Below the pieces are notes generated by a model. It had not been told where the DNA came from. It made no database searches and saw only the letters and a list, made by a program, of their open reading frames with translations. A DNA stretch of 64,000 nt. Source: Paracyclopina nana. Taxonomy: Eukaryota > Arthropoda > Copepoda > Cyclopoida > Cyclopettidae. Location: positions 3,472,001 through 3,536,000 of the forward strand of contig JAGUCH010000005.1 in assembly GCA_019096065.1 (NCBI GenBank). Reading direction: 5' to 3'. The position numbers and the translations under genes were made by a program. Each line of letters opens with the position of its first letter. Position 1 is the stretch's first letter. Positions 55,201 to 64,000 of the stretch are shown here, piece by piece.

Positions 55201-55978
55201 ATGAATTCGCAATCCTTGCAAAAAAGGTGGGAACTTGCCCAACTTCCCACAAGTATTGAAATTATTTTGAAGCTCCAAAAGTTCACTCCTGACACTTGAG
55301 CAAATAAGGGTGGAGTTTTGTCACTAAAATATGAAAGAACAATATTTCCATTTAAGCCGCATTAACAGCGCAAATGCGATCGGTGTTGCCTAATTAAGCT
55401 CTTATATACTATACTAGGCTCTTTTAAAGCTCGGTGGAGAGAGCTTTCTCTTCCAGGATCTCGATTCAGAGAAATAATATGATTACTATGTCAAAGTTCC
55501 TGGCCTGGTTTAGCAACGTAGAATCCAATTCAGATGCTTGTATTACAGCCGCAGGAATCTCTTATTTCTTATACGAGACAGCAGGCTAGAACAGCATTAT
55601 TGGTTTCAGCGAGCAACATCCTCCGAAAATGAGCTTTAAACCATAATCTTTTCTCACCGCAGCAGATGTCCTTTCAATGAGGTCTCCTCCAGCCAAGAAC
55701 TCTGTGACAAGGACAGACTGGCACAATTTGGGAGGCTCCGAGACGTAAAACTCGACAAACTGAACAATGAGACTTGATTTTCGGAGTGCCAGCAAAGCCT
55801 CAATTTCCCTTCGCAAGTCCTCCTCCGATGATTTAACATATTTGGCCGCTAAAATCACTTTGGTGTCTCTTCTTTGAACACAGTGTACGCTACCGAAAGC
55901 TCCTGATGCGATCTGACGCAAGACTTTGTAGTCTCGGTGATATTCTGACACGACAGGCCAATACGCTTCATAGTCCAT
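52295..55978 (-). CDS. MLCK-like Ser/Thr kinase B, probably active
   Basis: This is a CAMK-group kinase of the MLCK/DAPK type. Three exons (55658-55978, 52601-53043, 52295-52544) join in phase to 337 residues. The catalytic motifs are all present: Gly-rich loop SGAFGSV, beta-3 Lys in LAAKYV, catalytic loop HLDIKPFNIVF, IIDFGLAR and YMSPEI. After the domain, WMKRCLARRRWYRLFNALR forms a basic amphipathic helix like the MLCK calmodulin-binding segment. A good donor inside the last exon (GAG/GTAAAC, at 52333) could lead to a further exon that would lie near or beyond the retroelement; otherwise translation ends at 52295. The 2.6-kb first intron contains a protease gene on the opposite strand. It is paralogous to kinase A at 39011-40171, which has lost key residues. 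Confidence 0.88.
53211..54550 (+). CDS. chymotrypsin-fold serine protease homologue nested in kinase B intron
   Basis: Five exons (53211-53458, 53518-53653, 53777-53987, 54043-54221, 54278-54550) join in phase to 348 residues of an S1-family protein. A hydrophobic N-terminus (MCLLTIFFWYTSF) suits a secretion signal. The His motif is present (LVLTAAHC), as are the FFGWG strand and the Ser motif (CGGDSGGPL). The Asp motif, usually DIALL, reads NIGII, so the catalytic Asp appears replaced by Asn. The S1 specificity position six residues before the Ser is Arg, unlike trypsin. No RIVGG-type activation site is visible. The C-terminus is hydrophobic (YLLIILVATISPVIYA) and could be a GPI or membrane anchor. 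It is probably a non-catalytic or weakly active homologue, secreted or surface bound. The gene lies entirely within the first intron of kinase B, antisense. Confidence 0.82.
54551..55657. other. remainder of kinase B intron
   Basis: This is intron sequence between the nested protease gene and kinase B exon 1. I see no exon or repeat. An upstream exon or promoter of the kinase is not expected here. Confidence 0.5.
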
Positions 55979-57280
55979 AGCTTCGACAAAGAGCTATCTT
56001 AGGCCTAGAAAAATTGCAACACAGACTCTTCAAAACATGACGAATTTGCGTTGGGGAATGATTTCTAACATGCAACTACGTTCAAGTGTTTATCCAATCA
56101 AATTAGCAGCAAAATGAGGGAGAAAACTTGAAAAAGAGGGACCTTTAACAGCAATAGCTTGACATCATTTTACGTGTTAATTTTGCCTAAAAGTTGACTG
56201 AAGTATTGTTCAATGTAAATTGCATTATAAATAGTAAGAGTCAGTTTTGTCAGCAGTTTCTTATAATAATTAATGCAGAGTTAGCATTGCTGGATAAAAT
56301 AATACACTTCACGCTACAAAAAAGGTTACTTATAATGTATTTATTAGCTGCAGAACACTATTATGAGCTCACTTTTAAACGCATAAGCTAAAGTAAACGT
56401 TCCGAATGCGGAAGAATTATGAAGTTACACTTGAATGAACATAGAATGACGAATGTCAAAGAGAATCTTGCAACAGGTAATATGAAAGTTCTTATCACAC
56501 TGAGCAAATACAAACAAATGACAAAGAATAGGGCAAGCAGCAAAGTTTAAAGATAAGCAAGTAATAAAAATGCAAATCAAATTCAGCCTCACCTATATAT
56601 TTCTTGTGCATGCACAATACACACCCGTAATTACAAAGAGACAACTTTGGTCAGAGTCCACAAAAACAGTCTTAATTAATGACCATGCCTTGTTGGATAG
56701 TCGTCTAGTTAAGCCATATTACAACTAGCTGCATGAAGCTCAATTTGAGCATAACACAACCACTTGAATACTAGCTACATACTGACTCGTCGACGATGAA
56801 CACACACGGTCGTCTTGACTGTTTTCAGAAGAGCTACCAGCCATGGAATAACTCTGATCGGCAGTAGCTTCATTTTCCCGTAATTGCTCAGTGACGCACC
56901 TCAATTTGACGACAATTTTATTTTTTTCAAAATATCACTATTGCCATTTCGTAAAATATTATATTTACTTTTTATTGTGATTATTCGCAACGGCTACCAA
57001 GGAAATCCGACAAACTTTTGGCGAGATTTCTTCTTCAAAACAAAGTAACTCTGACGAAAAGCTTAGTTGACGCACGTGATCGTTACTTTCGCAAGAGCTA
57101 CAAAAAATCAACAAAAATTACCTGGAAATGCCGAACTTGAGGTGTCCTCTGGATTATTTGTCTGGAAAAGGCCTGCACTCTGATCGCATTAATGTTGTTA
57201 CACATCAAGATCCCGAACTCTGGCTGTCGCCGTTCCATCTGTCTCATTTCATAGAGTATGTGATAAAAAGCCGCTACAGT
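55979..57280. other. head-to-head upstream region of kinase B and AVL9
   Basis: This 1.3-kb AT-rich interval separates two divergent starts. It holds no gene I can support. The in-frame ATG at 57128 upstream of AVL9 is discussed there. Confidence 0.45.
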
Positions 57281-59008
57281 ATGGAAAACCACGAGGAAGC
57301 TCCCAATCCTGAAGCAGAGTCTGAAGAGCCAAAGAAAGAGGGCGAGAACCCCGTGCTCAATGTGATCGTAGTCGGGTTTCACCACAAAAAAGGCTGCATA
57401 GTAGAATACTCCTACCCTGCCTTGTTGCCCGATGGGGAAGGCCATTCGTCGGAATTGCCCTCACAATGGCGTCATTTGCCATCATTGGCCATGCCCGATG
57501 GCTCCCACAATTATGAGTCAGACACTGCATTTTTCCACTTGCCAGATTTGGTCGACCCAAGGAAGACCATTTATGGCATCAGTTGTTACCGGCAGATCGA
57601 TGCCTCCAAAGTCAAGAACCCAACTGAAGATGTTACCCGAGGCTCTGTGCAGAAAAGTGTTTGTGTCCTCAGCAGACTGCCCCTTTATGGACACATCCAA
57701 GTAAAAATGGCTCTGATCACGGAGGCCTTTTTCAGAGAAGGTGATTTTTCCAGGCTTGACCTGATCCACCAAACCTACGACAACCTGAACTCATGCCTAA
57801 GTGATGATTTGGTTCGCACGCAGCAACTTTATGTCGGCCTGTCAGCCAGGAAATTGGTGCAATCCCTCACCTACAGGACTTTAGTATTGTTCAAGCTGTT
57901 CTTGCTTGAGAGGAAGGTCCTATTTTTCCAGAGCCCTGTCCTCGATTTGTGCAGTTTCTTTCTCACCCTGCTCTCTTTGCATCCTGGAATGCTTGAGGAG
58001 GGTCTCAACGAATCTGCATGCTCTGTACCTCTGGACACCCCGCCCGAAAGTCTGACTCCAGATGTAGAAAACAGACCCATGAGTGCTTGTGGGTCAGTAA
58101 AAAGTGTGGACGAAGATGGAGTGGCTAATCCAGCAGCTGTCAACATTGAACAGAGGTTGCCCTCTCTGACCCAAACAGCCACCATTCCAGACCATGAAGT
58201 TGGTCTACCACTTAGAGTTTTTGGTAGGGGCAACCTCTGCCACCCATACCTCTCATTGTCATACATAGACGCCCTGAGTCAACCCTGTGTCAAAGGCTAC
58301 ATGATTGGAGCCACCAATGTTTTATTTAAGCAAAAGAAGGGCATAGCTGAGGTGATTGTAGACATTGAAAAGGATCGCATTGATATCCTCGATCCAGAGC
58401 TGAAGAAAGCTCTCCAGCTGACCACTGAAGATCTCCGTTTTACCGATTACCTGGTCAAGCAAGTCATTCAAGAGGCTGGGTCAGACATTTTCTTAGATGG
58501 AGTTGGCTGGGAAGGTGGTGATGAATGGGTGAGAGCGCAATTTCGCCTCTATTTGCTCACCCTACTAAGAGTGGTCCTCAACAGCGACCAAGATCCACTC
58601 AACCATCAAGAAATGAACCGGTTCAATCCGAATTTCATCCAATTATGGAAGAAGACCATGAATTACAAGTTTTGGAGGGACCACGTGTCCAACGAGTCTG
58701 TGGACATGGAGAATTTCATCAATTTGCCAGCATTGCACCCATGCAGCGGACATTTGTCCATAGGCGACATGAGATTACACTTGTCCAATACAATTTCGAG
58801 CACGGAGGGTGGCAAAAAGGTGACACAAGCCGTAGCTAACACGGGTCGAGCTGTGGCGGGTGGGTTGAACACTGCCAAAGGCGTCTTTTCCTCGTGGATG
58901 TCAAGCTTGAAAACTGCACCTGTTAATCCAGATGAGGAGCAGCACAAAGATGTTCACGAAGCCAAAGAAGATACACCTCCCTTAGGGGAGACTCCCAATG
59001 AGTCATAA
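57281..59008 (+). CDS. AVL9: late secretory pathway protein AVL9
   Basis: AVL9 is a DENN-type protein acting late in the secretory pathway, in exocytic vesicle formation and cell polarity. This is a single uninterrupted exon of 575 residues from the ATG at 57281. That start is chosen because conserved sequence begins soon after it (VIVVGFHHKKGC), as in the human protein; the frame is open back to 57128, but the extra 51 residues do not match the family. Other conserved blocks are FGISCYRQ-like YGISCYRQID, VQKSVCVLSRLPLYG, LFKLFLLERKVLF, GATNVLF, LRFTDYLV, FLDGVGWEGGDEW and a C-terminal GGxxxAKGVFSSW helix. It is shorter than the human protein in the variable central linker. The stop is only 26 bp from that of the convergent small gene. 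Confidence 0.96.
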   Translation: MENHEEAPNPEAESEEPKKEGENPVLNVIVVGFHHKKGCIVEYSYPALLPDGEGHSSELPSQWRHLPSLAMPDGSHNYESDTAFFHLPDLVDPRKTIYGISCYRQIDASKVKNPTEDVTRGSVQKSVCVLSRLPLYGHIQVKMALITEAFFREGDFSRLDLIHQTYDNLNSCLSDDLVRTQQLYVGLSARKLVQSLTYRTLVLFKLFLLERKVLFFQSPVLDLCSFFLTLLSLHPGMLEEGLNESACSVPLDTPPESLTPDVENRPMSACGSVKSVDEDGVANPAAVNIEQRLPSLTQTATIPDHEVGLPLRVFGRGNLCHPYLSLSYIDALSQPCVKGYMIGATNVLFKQKKGIAEVIVDIEKDRIDILDPELKKALQLTTEDLRFTDYLVKQVIQEAGSDIFLDGVGWEGGDEWVRAQFRLYLLTLLRVVLNSDQDPLNHQEMNRFNPNFIQLWKKTMNYKFWRDHVSNESVDMENFINLPALHPCSGHLSIGDMRLHLSNTISSTEGGKKVTQAVANTGRAVAGGLNTAKGVFSSWMSSLKTAPVNPDEEQHKDVHEAKEDTPPLGETPNES

Positions 59009-59014
59009 TCGTAG

Positions 59015-59020
59015 TTTATT
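59015..59020 (-). terminator. polyadenylation signal of the small orphan gene
   Basis: TTTATT on the plus strand (AATAAA on the minus strand), 15 bp past that gene's stop. Cleavage 10-30 bp further would place the 3' end inside the AVL9 coding sequence, on the opposite strand. Confidence 0.6.
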
Positions 59021-59034
59021 AATGCGTGTGATTT

Positions 59035-59557
59035 TTATCTTATCGATAGCACCTTTGGAAAACCTGAGGCTCCATCGACCTTAACAATTATGAAATTATC
59101 CCCAACAGTCACCGACCCTGAGGAAAGGGTGACATGCAATCTGTACGTGTTGCTAGAGTAGTCAAATTCGCAGCCTGCGATCGATGCTGAGGTCTTCTTT
59201 GGGTCCAATTTAATGTCCTCTGAAAAAGAGAGAAATAAATTCCACCTCGATTTAACCTGACACGTGATGACTCTTACTGTAGGCGTCATAGTATCCAATC
59301 AGCAGCCCAGTGCAAGTTTCTTGGTCAAAAACCTCGAGTAAAGGTGCAATTTCTGAGCTCACACATGAAGTGTGATTATCAGAGCAGATGGCCTTGTCTA
59401 CGATGTCTTCGACGTCAGGTTCTGGCTCCTCTTCAGAATCGTCAGAAAGGGATTCGTGATTTTTGGTGACACTACCAGAAGATGCTGCAGAAAAAGCAAA
59501 CGGGTCCACAGAGTATGGATCCAAATCCTCTATATTTATGGTCTCGACTTGATCCAT
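59035..59557 (-). CDS. small acidic protein, unknown family
   Basis: I do not recognise this 154-residue protein. Two exons, 59278-59557 and 59035-59219, join in phase across a 58-bp intron with good splice sites, which supports a real gene. The N-terminal half is acidic and Ser-rich (SLSDDSEEEPEPDVEDIVD). The C-terminal half is a compact, beta-rich stretch (YRLHVTLSSGSVTVG; NFIIVKVDG) with an aliphatic end. There is no signal peptide or membrane span, so it is probably soluble. It converges on AVL9 with 26 bp between stop codons. Confidence 0.7.
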
Positions 59558-59891
59558 GTTTGCAATCTAACTGCTGAAGAGGGGAATTTTGGCGCAATAG
59601 TATACTTCAGAAATATCGATCAAACTAGGCCGTGAAAAAACACGCAACAACCTAATGCTCATGTAGTGTCTAATAATAGCATTATTGCTCATCTTCACTT
59701 TCTTAATAAGAAGAGCTTGGTCAGCAGGATTTTTTTAAAGTTTTTATGCGACGATGGAATTTTGCCCTACATTGCATGAAAAAGTAGGACATGGTTGCAT
59801 GCAAAAATGCTGACCACCATAAAACTCAAATGTTTTATTGCTATGGCATGTCAATTTTATTACAGTATGCAGATTGGTAATAATTTTGAAG

Positions 59892-62800
59892 CTATTTTTT
59901 GTCCCCGCTGAAAATGGCGTCAAAGCCATACTCCATGACTTTCTTTTCATCCTGTATTGAAAAAAGAAGTTAGAACTTCATGGCATGAAAATTACTTTTC
60001 ATAATTACTCCATGGCCAGAAGGTGCATGATGAGATTGCATTTTGGCCAAAACCCTCCTGCCTTCCTCTGTATCCACAAATCCCTCAGCCAAATAAGTTC
60101 TCTCGATGTATCCCAGCAACAAGTCAGTTTTCTGGGTGAACTCTTGGCTTATTTTCTCTGTCGCATTTTCCTCCTCTTCGTCGCTTTGATCGGCGTTGTC
60201 ATCTGCGTACACAGGGACAATCGGTTCAGCTACGTGGACTCCGATCATTTCCTTGGCTGTCCTTTTCACGTAATCGACCAGCTCAAACTTGTTCTGGTAA
60301 TCTGATGCATTAGCTTTGATCTCTTCAAAGGCCAAGTTAATGATAGCCATCATCATATTTATGAGAATCATGTTTACCACGACTGAAAATATACAGTGAT
60401 TTCTTTTGGTAAGAGCACAATAAAATGGTACAGCTTACTCGAAAAGACAAAGAAAATCCAGGCTGCCATTTCATCTGCGGCTCTCAGAGCTCCAAAGTTG
60501 AATTTTCCAATACTCATAGCCAAAGTATTTTCTAGAGTTCTGGGGAAGTCTCTGAAGTTGTCAAGATCGTTTTTCAGGACAAAGAAAAAGAAGGCAGAGA
60601 AGGCGCAAAAGACAATAGAAAATTCCACAAAAAATGTCGACAATCCAATGAAGCAGAGCCGAATTGTGGCGCTGATTTGCATGAAGGCTTTGTGAAAACT
60701 GATAAACCTTGAAAACTTGATGGTCGACGTGAATACAGTGAAGCTCAGCACGTATTCATAGTATTGATTGACCAAAGCAGGAATGGTCAAACGGATGTAC
60801 GCATTTCCTCCAGTTTCACTCACTCGGGCAGTCATGTTGGCTACCACAAATATTTTCACCACATACAGACCCAAGGCCAAAATGGACAAGGCCACGGTGA
60901 AACAATCAGCCAAGTTCCAGCTATTATTGCAAAATTCACGATAGCCATCCTTTTTCAAGACTGCCAAGAGATTCACTATGTAGTAAAATGTGGAGAGGAC
61001 GAACAAAATCTCGGCAGCCAGCACAATGGTGCCCCGAATGCCAGCATCCCTGGAAAGCTTGATGGCCTCAATACGATACCAGGGTTGGACTCCTCCGCCA
61101 ATAAATTCTGCCACACATGTCACCAGCCCATAAATATTCACTTGAGCATTGTAGACGGAGAATTCCAGGGACAAACTTCGTGTTCGGTTATTTGCCCATT
61201 TGTTCTCTTGTAATACTTTGATCTTGGCGACGAGATCATCAATGAACCCTCTCAGCTCCAAAATGTAGCCACCTCCACCATAGTCTCTGATTCCAGCAGA
61301 AATGTCGATTGAATTGATTTCACTCGGGTCCACATATTCGTACTCCTTGTACTCAGTGCAGTTGGGATGCGTTTTGGGCAGCCAACCAAGGCACCAGTCA
61401 AGCGTATCTTCATTTACAAGACCATTTTCGCCAGTACATTCTTCAATAGCTCCTCTGACAGCTTTTGCTGGCCTGAAAAGTGCAATATCAGAATGTCAGA
61501 AAAGTCCTATGAGTTAATGTTTTATCTGACGTCTTGTTAATTACTTACTTGCAAGAACCGACTTTCTCTCGAGTTTGTCTTATAATGGCATATCCAATGA
61601 TACGATTCACACGATCATCCAAATAACCTCTTAGACCATAAGGAGGTTTGTCATTGTACCAATTTTGCACTCTCACGTTAGGCAAGACCACTTTTTCCAG
61701 CCAATTCCACCAGTCGTTCACATCCTTGACCTTCATGAAATTCACGTATGGGAAAGGCAGGGTTTCATTAGTACACTCAACATATCTTGGATCGTCATTA
61801 GGGACAATTTCACAAGTCGTGCCACCAAACACAATCGCAGTTTCGAGGGCAGATTTTTCCAAGAATGCATTCTCATCCCGGTTTCCATATGCTATGATCA
61901 TAATGATTCCCACGTATACGAAATAAGTGGCCATTTCCCGAAGCACCGTTTTCATCTCTTGCTCCTGATTCTTTCTTTTAGTTAAACTCTGGTAAAAGAC
62001 TGGGTCCATTTCTCTCTTTTCTGGCTTGACAATTTTTGGCCTCGCAGCTAGAATATCAAAGCAGATCATTAAGAATTTTGATGAGCAATTTCAAAAAATA
62101 TGCATACCTATGGTGGGATCATCAGGAGAGTAATAAACTTTGGGCAACTCCTCATCCTGGAAAACATGGTCATCTTCCAAGTTGGCCTTCTTCACGCAAT
62201 ATCCAATGACCATTGCGATGAGCACTATTTTTAAGGGCTGTGTGATGATCAATGAAGAAAAAAACGACACGATCATTGATGTAACCCATTGGTAGGTTTT
62301 GTCGTTTCCAAAAGAGAGACCATAGCTCACCACCATAAAAGCACCGCCAAAAATGCACACCAGGCACAAAATCCAACCAACAGCCTTACAAAACGATGGC
62401 CAGCCTCTGTCTCGACTATTGAGCCAAAAATTAGATCATGCCTTTAAAATAGCCAATTATTGTAATACTTACTGCACGTCAAACTCGGTCTCTTGTCTAG
62501 TAACTCCACCGTCTGATGGAGGCCTGAACCTATTTTTCTCAATTGCAATATCGATGCCTCTGTCCACCCTATTAGCTCTCCTTTTAAACACTTTTGACTT
62601 TTTAAACAGCAGAACAATCAAAATTGTTGGCGGAAATACTATCAGATTGGACATAAGGCCAATCAAAATCTGCAACATAATAAAGTACCCATAAAGAAAA
62701 TGAAACATGTGCAAACCGCGGCAAACCTACGTCCACGTAGTCCATGGGAAGAATAGCAAGTGAAAACATGGGATCTGTCAACCTTTCAGATGAGATTCCA

Positions 62801-64000
62801 TACCACATGGCATTCGTTAGGAATGACAAGTACAGGAAAGCGAAAGCCGCAGACACTCTTTCTTTTCGGTTGAATCTGGATCTGATCGGTCTGGTGAATA
62901 TGCTCCACCACAAGTGGTCATCAGACAACTTCCTGGCTCTGCTAACCCTCATTAGGTATTCAGTATCCAGCTCCTCGTTGATGTCAGAAGCTGGAATTGT
63001 GATGTCATCCTCAAATGTCCCTCGGTCGATTGCCAACCATTGGTCAGCAAGGAATCTAGTAACCTCTCCCGTTTGAATGTTGTGGACCAGAATGCTCAGT
63101 AAGTACCATGCACTCATCTCCCCAAGACCACTTGAATCAGTCCATACCCTGAGATACTCCAAGGTTCCCAAGGGATGTGGGGTGGACAAGAGGAAGCCAT
63201 CTCTTGCCCCCTTCTTGAACAATTCCCTTTCGTCGTCGTCAAAGCAGCGAATATCTGTGTCACAGTCACTTCCACTCAGAATGAAATTGATCTTTGAAGT
63301 AGTTGCATGGGAGTCTTGAGGACCAGTCTCAACCAGAATTTCATACAAGTACTTGTCATCTGGGTGGTTGTCACGCATCACAGGCAATGGAATCTAAAAG
63401 AGAAAAAGCTATTTATGATATCAACTTTGATGATCGAGTTAATTACGCATTTAGCATCTTTCATGTCCTTCACAGTTGCCCATATCATCAGGATCAAATA
63501 GAACAGCATGGATATGATGAGCAACAAGAAAATGGTCATGTTGTCAGTAAAGCTAGCAGTGACGAAGATGAAAGCAAAGTCAATTTTATTGGGCTCAGGG
63601 AAGAACCCTGTGCCAAATGAAGTCAAGTGATTGGTGTTGGCAGCAGTGACTAAATTGGTTGTGTTGATCACCGATATTCCAACGCCTTCCCAGGTCTCGG
63701 TAATTATGTTGAAATAGTACATTCCACCGGTATACATTCTCACTTCATAAAAAGTTGTGTTGAAATCCCAGTCTAATGTAGCGCTGCCAATTCCGCTTGA
63801 AGAGCAAGGCGCCAAATCAGTGATAACATCAGACATTTTTTGGCCAGCTGTAAGCTGAATGCTGACAACCCCAAAGTACCAACTACCAGTCCTATTCTTA
63901 ACCAGTTCAACGGGTATGTACCAATCCAAAAATCCATCATCAACTATGTCAATATTGGCAACAATCTTGACAAAGTCGCATTCTTTTAAAATGGGCATTT
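59892..64000 (-). CDS. polycystin-1-like protein, C-terminal part (5' end outside window)
   Basis: This is a PKD1-family membrane protein combining a GAIN/GPS-bearing ectodomain with a polycystin channel. Eight exons are seen on the minus strand (63447 to beyond 64000, 62731-63393, 62473-62669, 62108-62415, 61549-62047, 60439-61472, 60009-60382, 59892-59951); all phases agree. In order: the end of the ectodomain with a GPS-like site (NHLTSFGTGFF), the first membrane span (FLLLIISMLFYLILMIWA), a PLAT/LH2 domain with WYLLSILVHN and ADQWLAIDRGTFED, several membrane spans (VFPPTILIVLLF; WILCLVCIFGGAF), the extracellular polycystin (TOP) domain in exons 61549-62047 and 60439-61472, and the channel module ending IVVNMILINMMMAIINLAF, which matches the last polycystin span. 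The tail is short and acidic, ending FSGDKK. It is probably a cilium or sensory membrane protein, of PKD1-like rather than PKD2 type because of the GPS and PLAT domains. Confidence 0.93.

Noticed and set aside
57128-57280. N-terminal extension of AVL9 from the upstream ATG
   Set aside because: Residues before 57281 do not match the family, and the conserved domain starts shortly after the ATG at 57281.

Overview
The window is nuclear DNA of an animal, most likely a pancrustacean arthropod. Genes are split by GT-AG introns (many of 50-120 bp, a few of 2-6 kb), intergenic DNA is AT-rich, and the gene families fit an arthropod: a winged-eye/BAHCC1-type BAH protein, a complexin ending in a CAAX box, an uninterrupted AVL9 gene and a BEL/Pao retroelement. 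I cannot name the species. Exon ends were set by eye from GT/AG sites, and every multi-exon chain was checked for reading phase.

Layout, left to right. 1-6.6 kb: no gene I can support. 6.6-11.8 kb: pyrroline-5-carboxylate reductase (-), an orphan multi-pass membrane protein (+), and a divergent complexin (-) that converges on it. 12.7-13.3 kb: a short TIR element with a 10-bp target duplication. 14.9-15.1 kb: a HIG1-domain mitochondrial protein (-). 15.3-15.9 kb: a second, nearly palindromic element. 16.7-20.1 kb: the SWI/SNF scaffold SMARCC/Moira (+). 20.4-24.9 kb: the elongation factor IWS1 (-), whose 3.4-kb intron holds an 18-finger zinc-finger gene (+). 26.3-38.3 kb: a BAHCC1/TNRC18/winged-eye chromatin protein (+), whose second intron holds a 3.6-kb foldback element. 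39.0-56.0 kb: two tandem MLCK-like kinase genes (-), one with degenerate catalytic motifs, separated by an 11.9-kb BEL/Pao element with indistinguishable LTRs. The intron of the second kinase hosts a chymotrypsin-fold protease homologue (+). 57.3-59.0 kb: AVL9 (+), whose 3' end collides with a small orphan gene (-). 59.9 kb to the right edge: the C-terminal half of a polycystin-1-like channel/receptor (-), cut by the window.

The genes do not form a pathway. Themes that recur are transcription and chromatin (SMARCC, IWS1, the BAH protein, the zinc-finger protein), secretion (AVL9, complexin) and mitochondria (HIG1, P5C reductase). Architecturally the window shows two genes nested antisense in host introns, four convergent pairs with 26-665 bp between stop codons, four head-to-head pairs sharing 1.1-1.5 kb upstream regions, and three kinds of palindromic or LTR-bearing insertions placed in introns or intergenic gaps. 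No tRNA, rRNA or other RNA gene was recognised.
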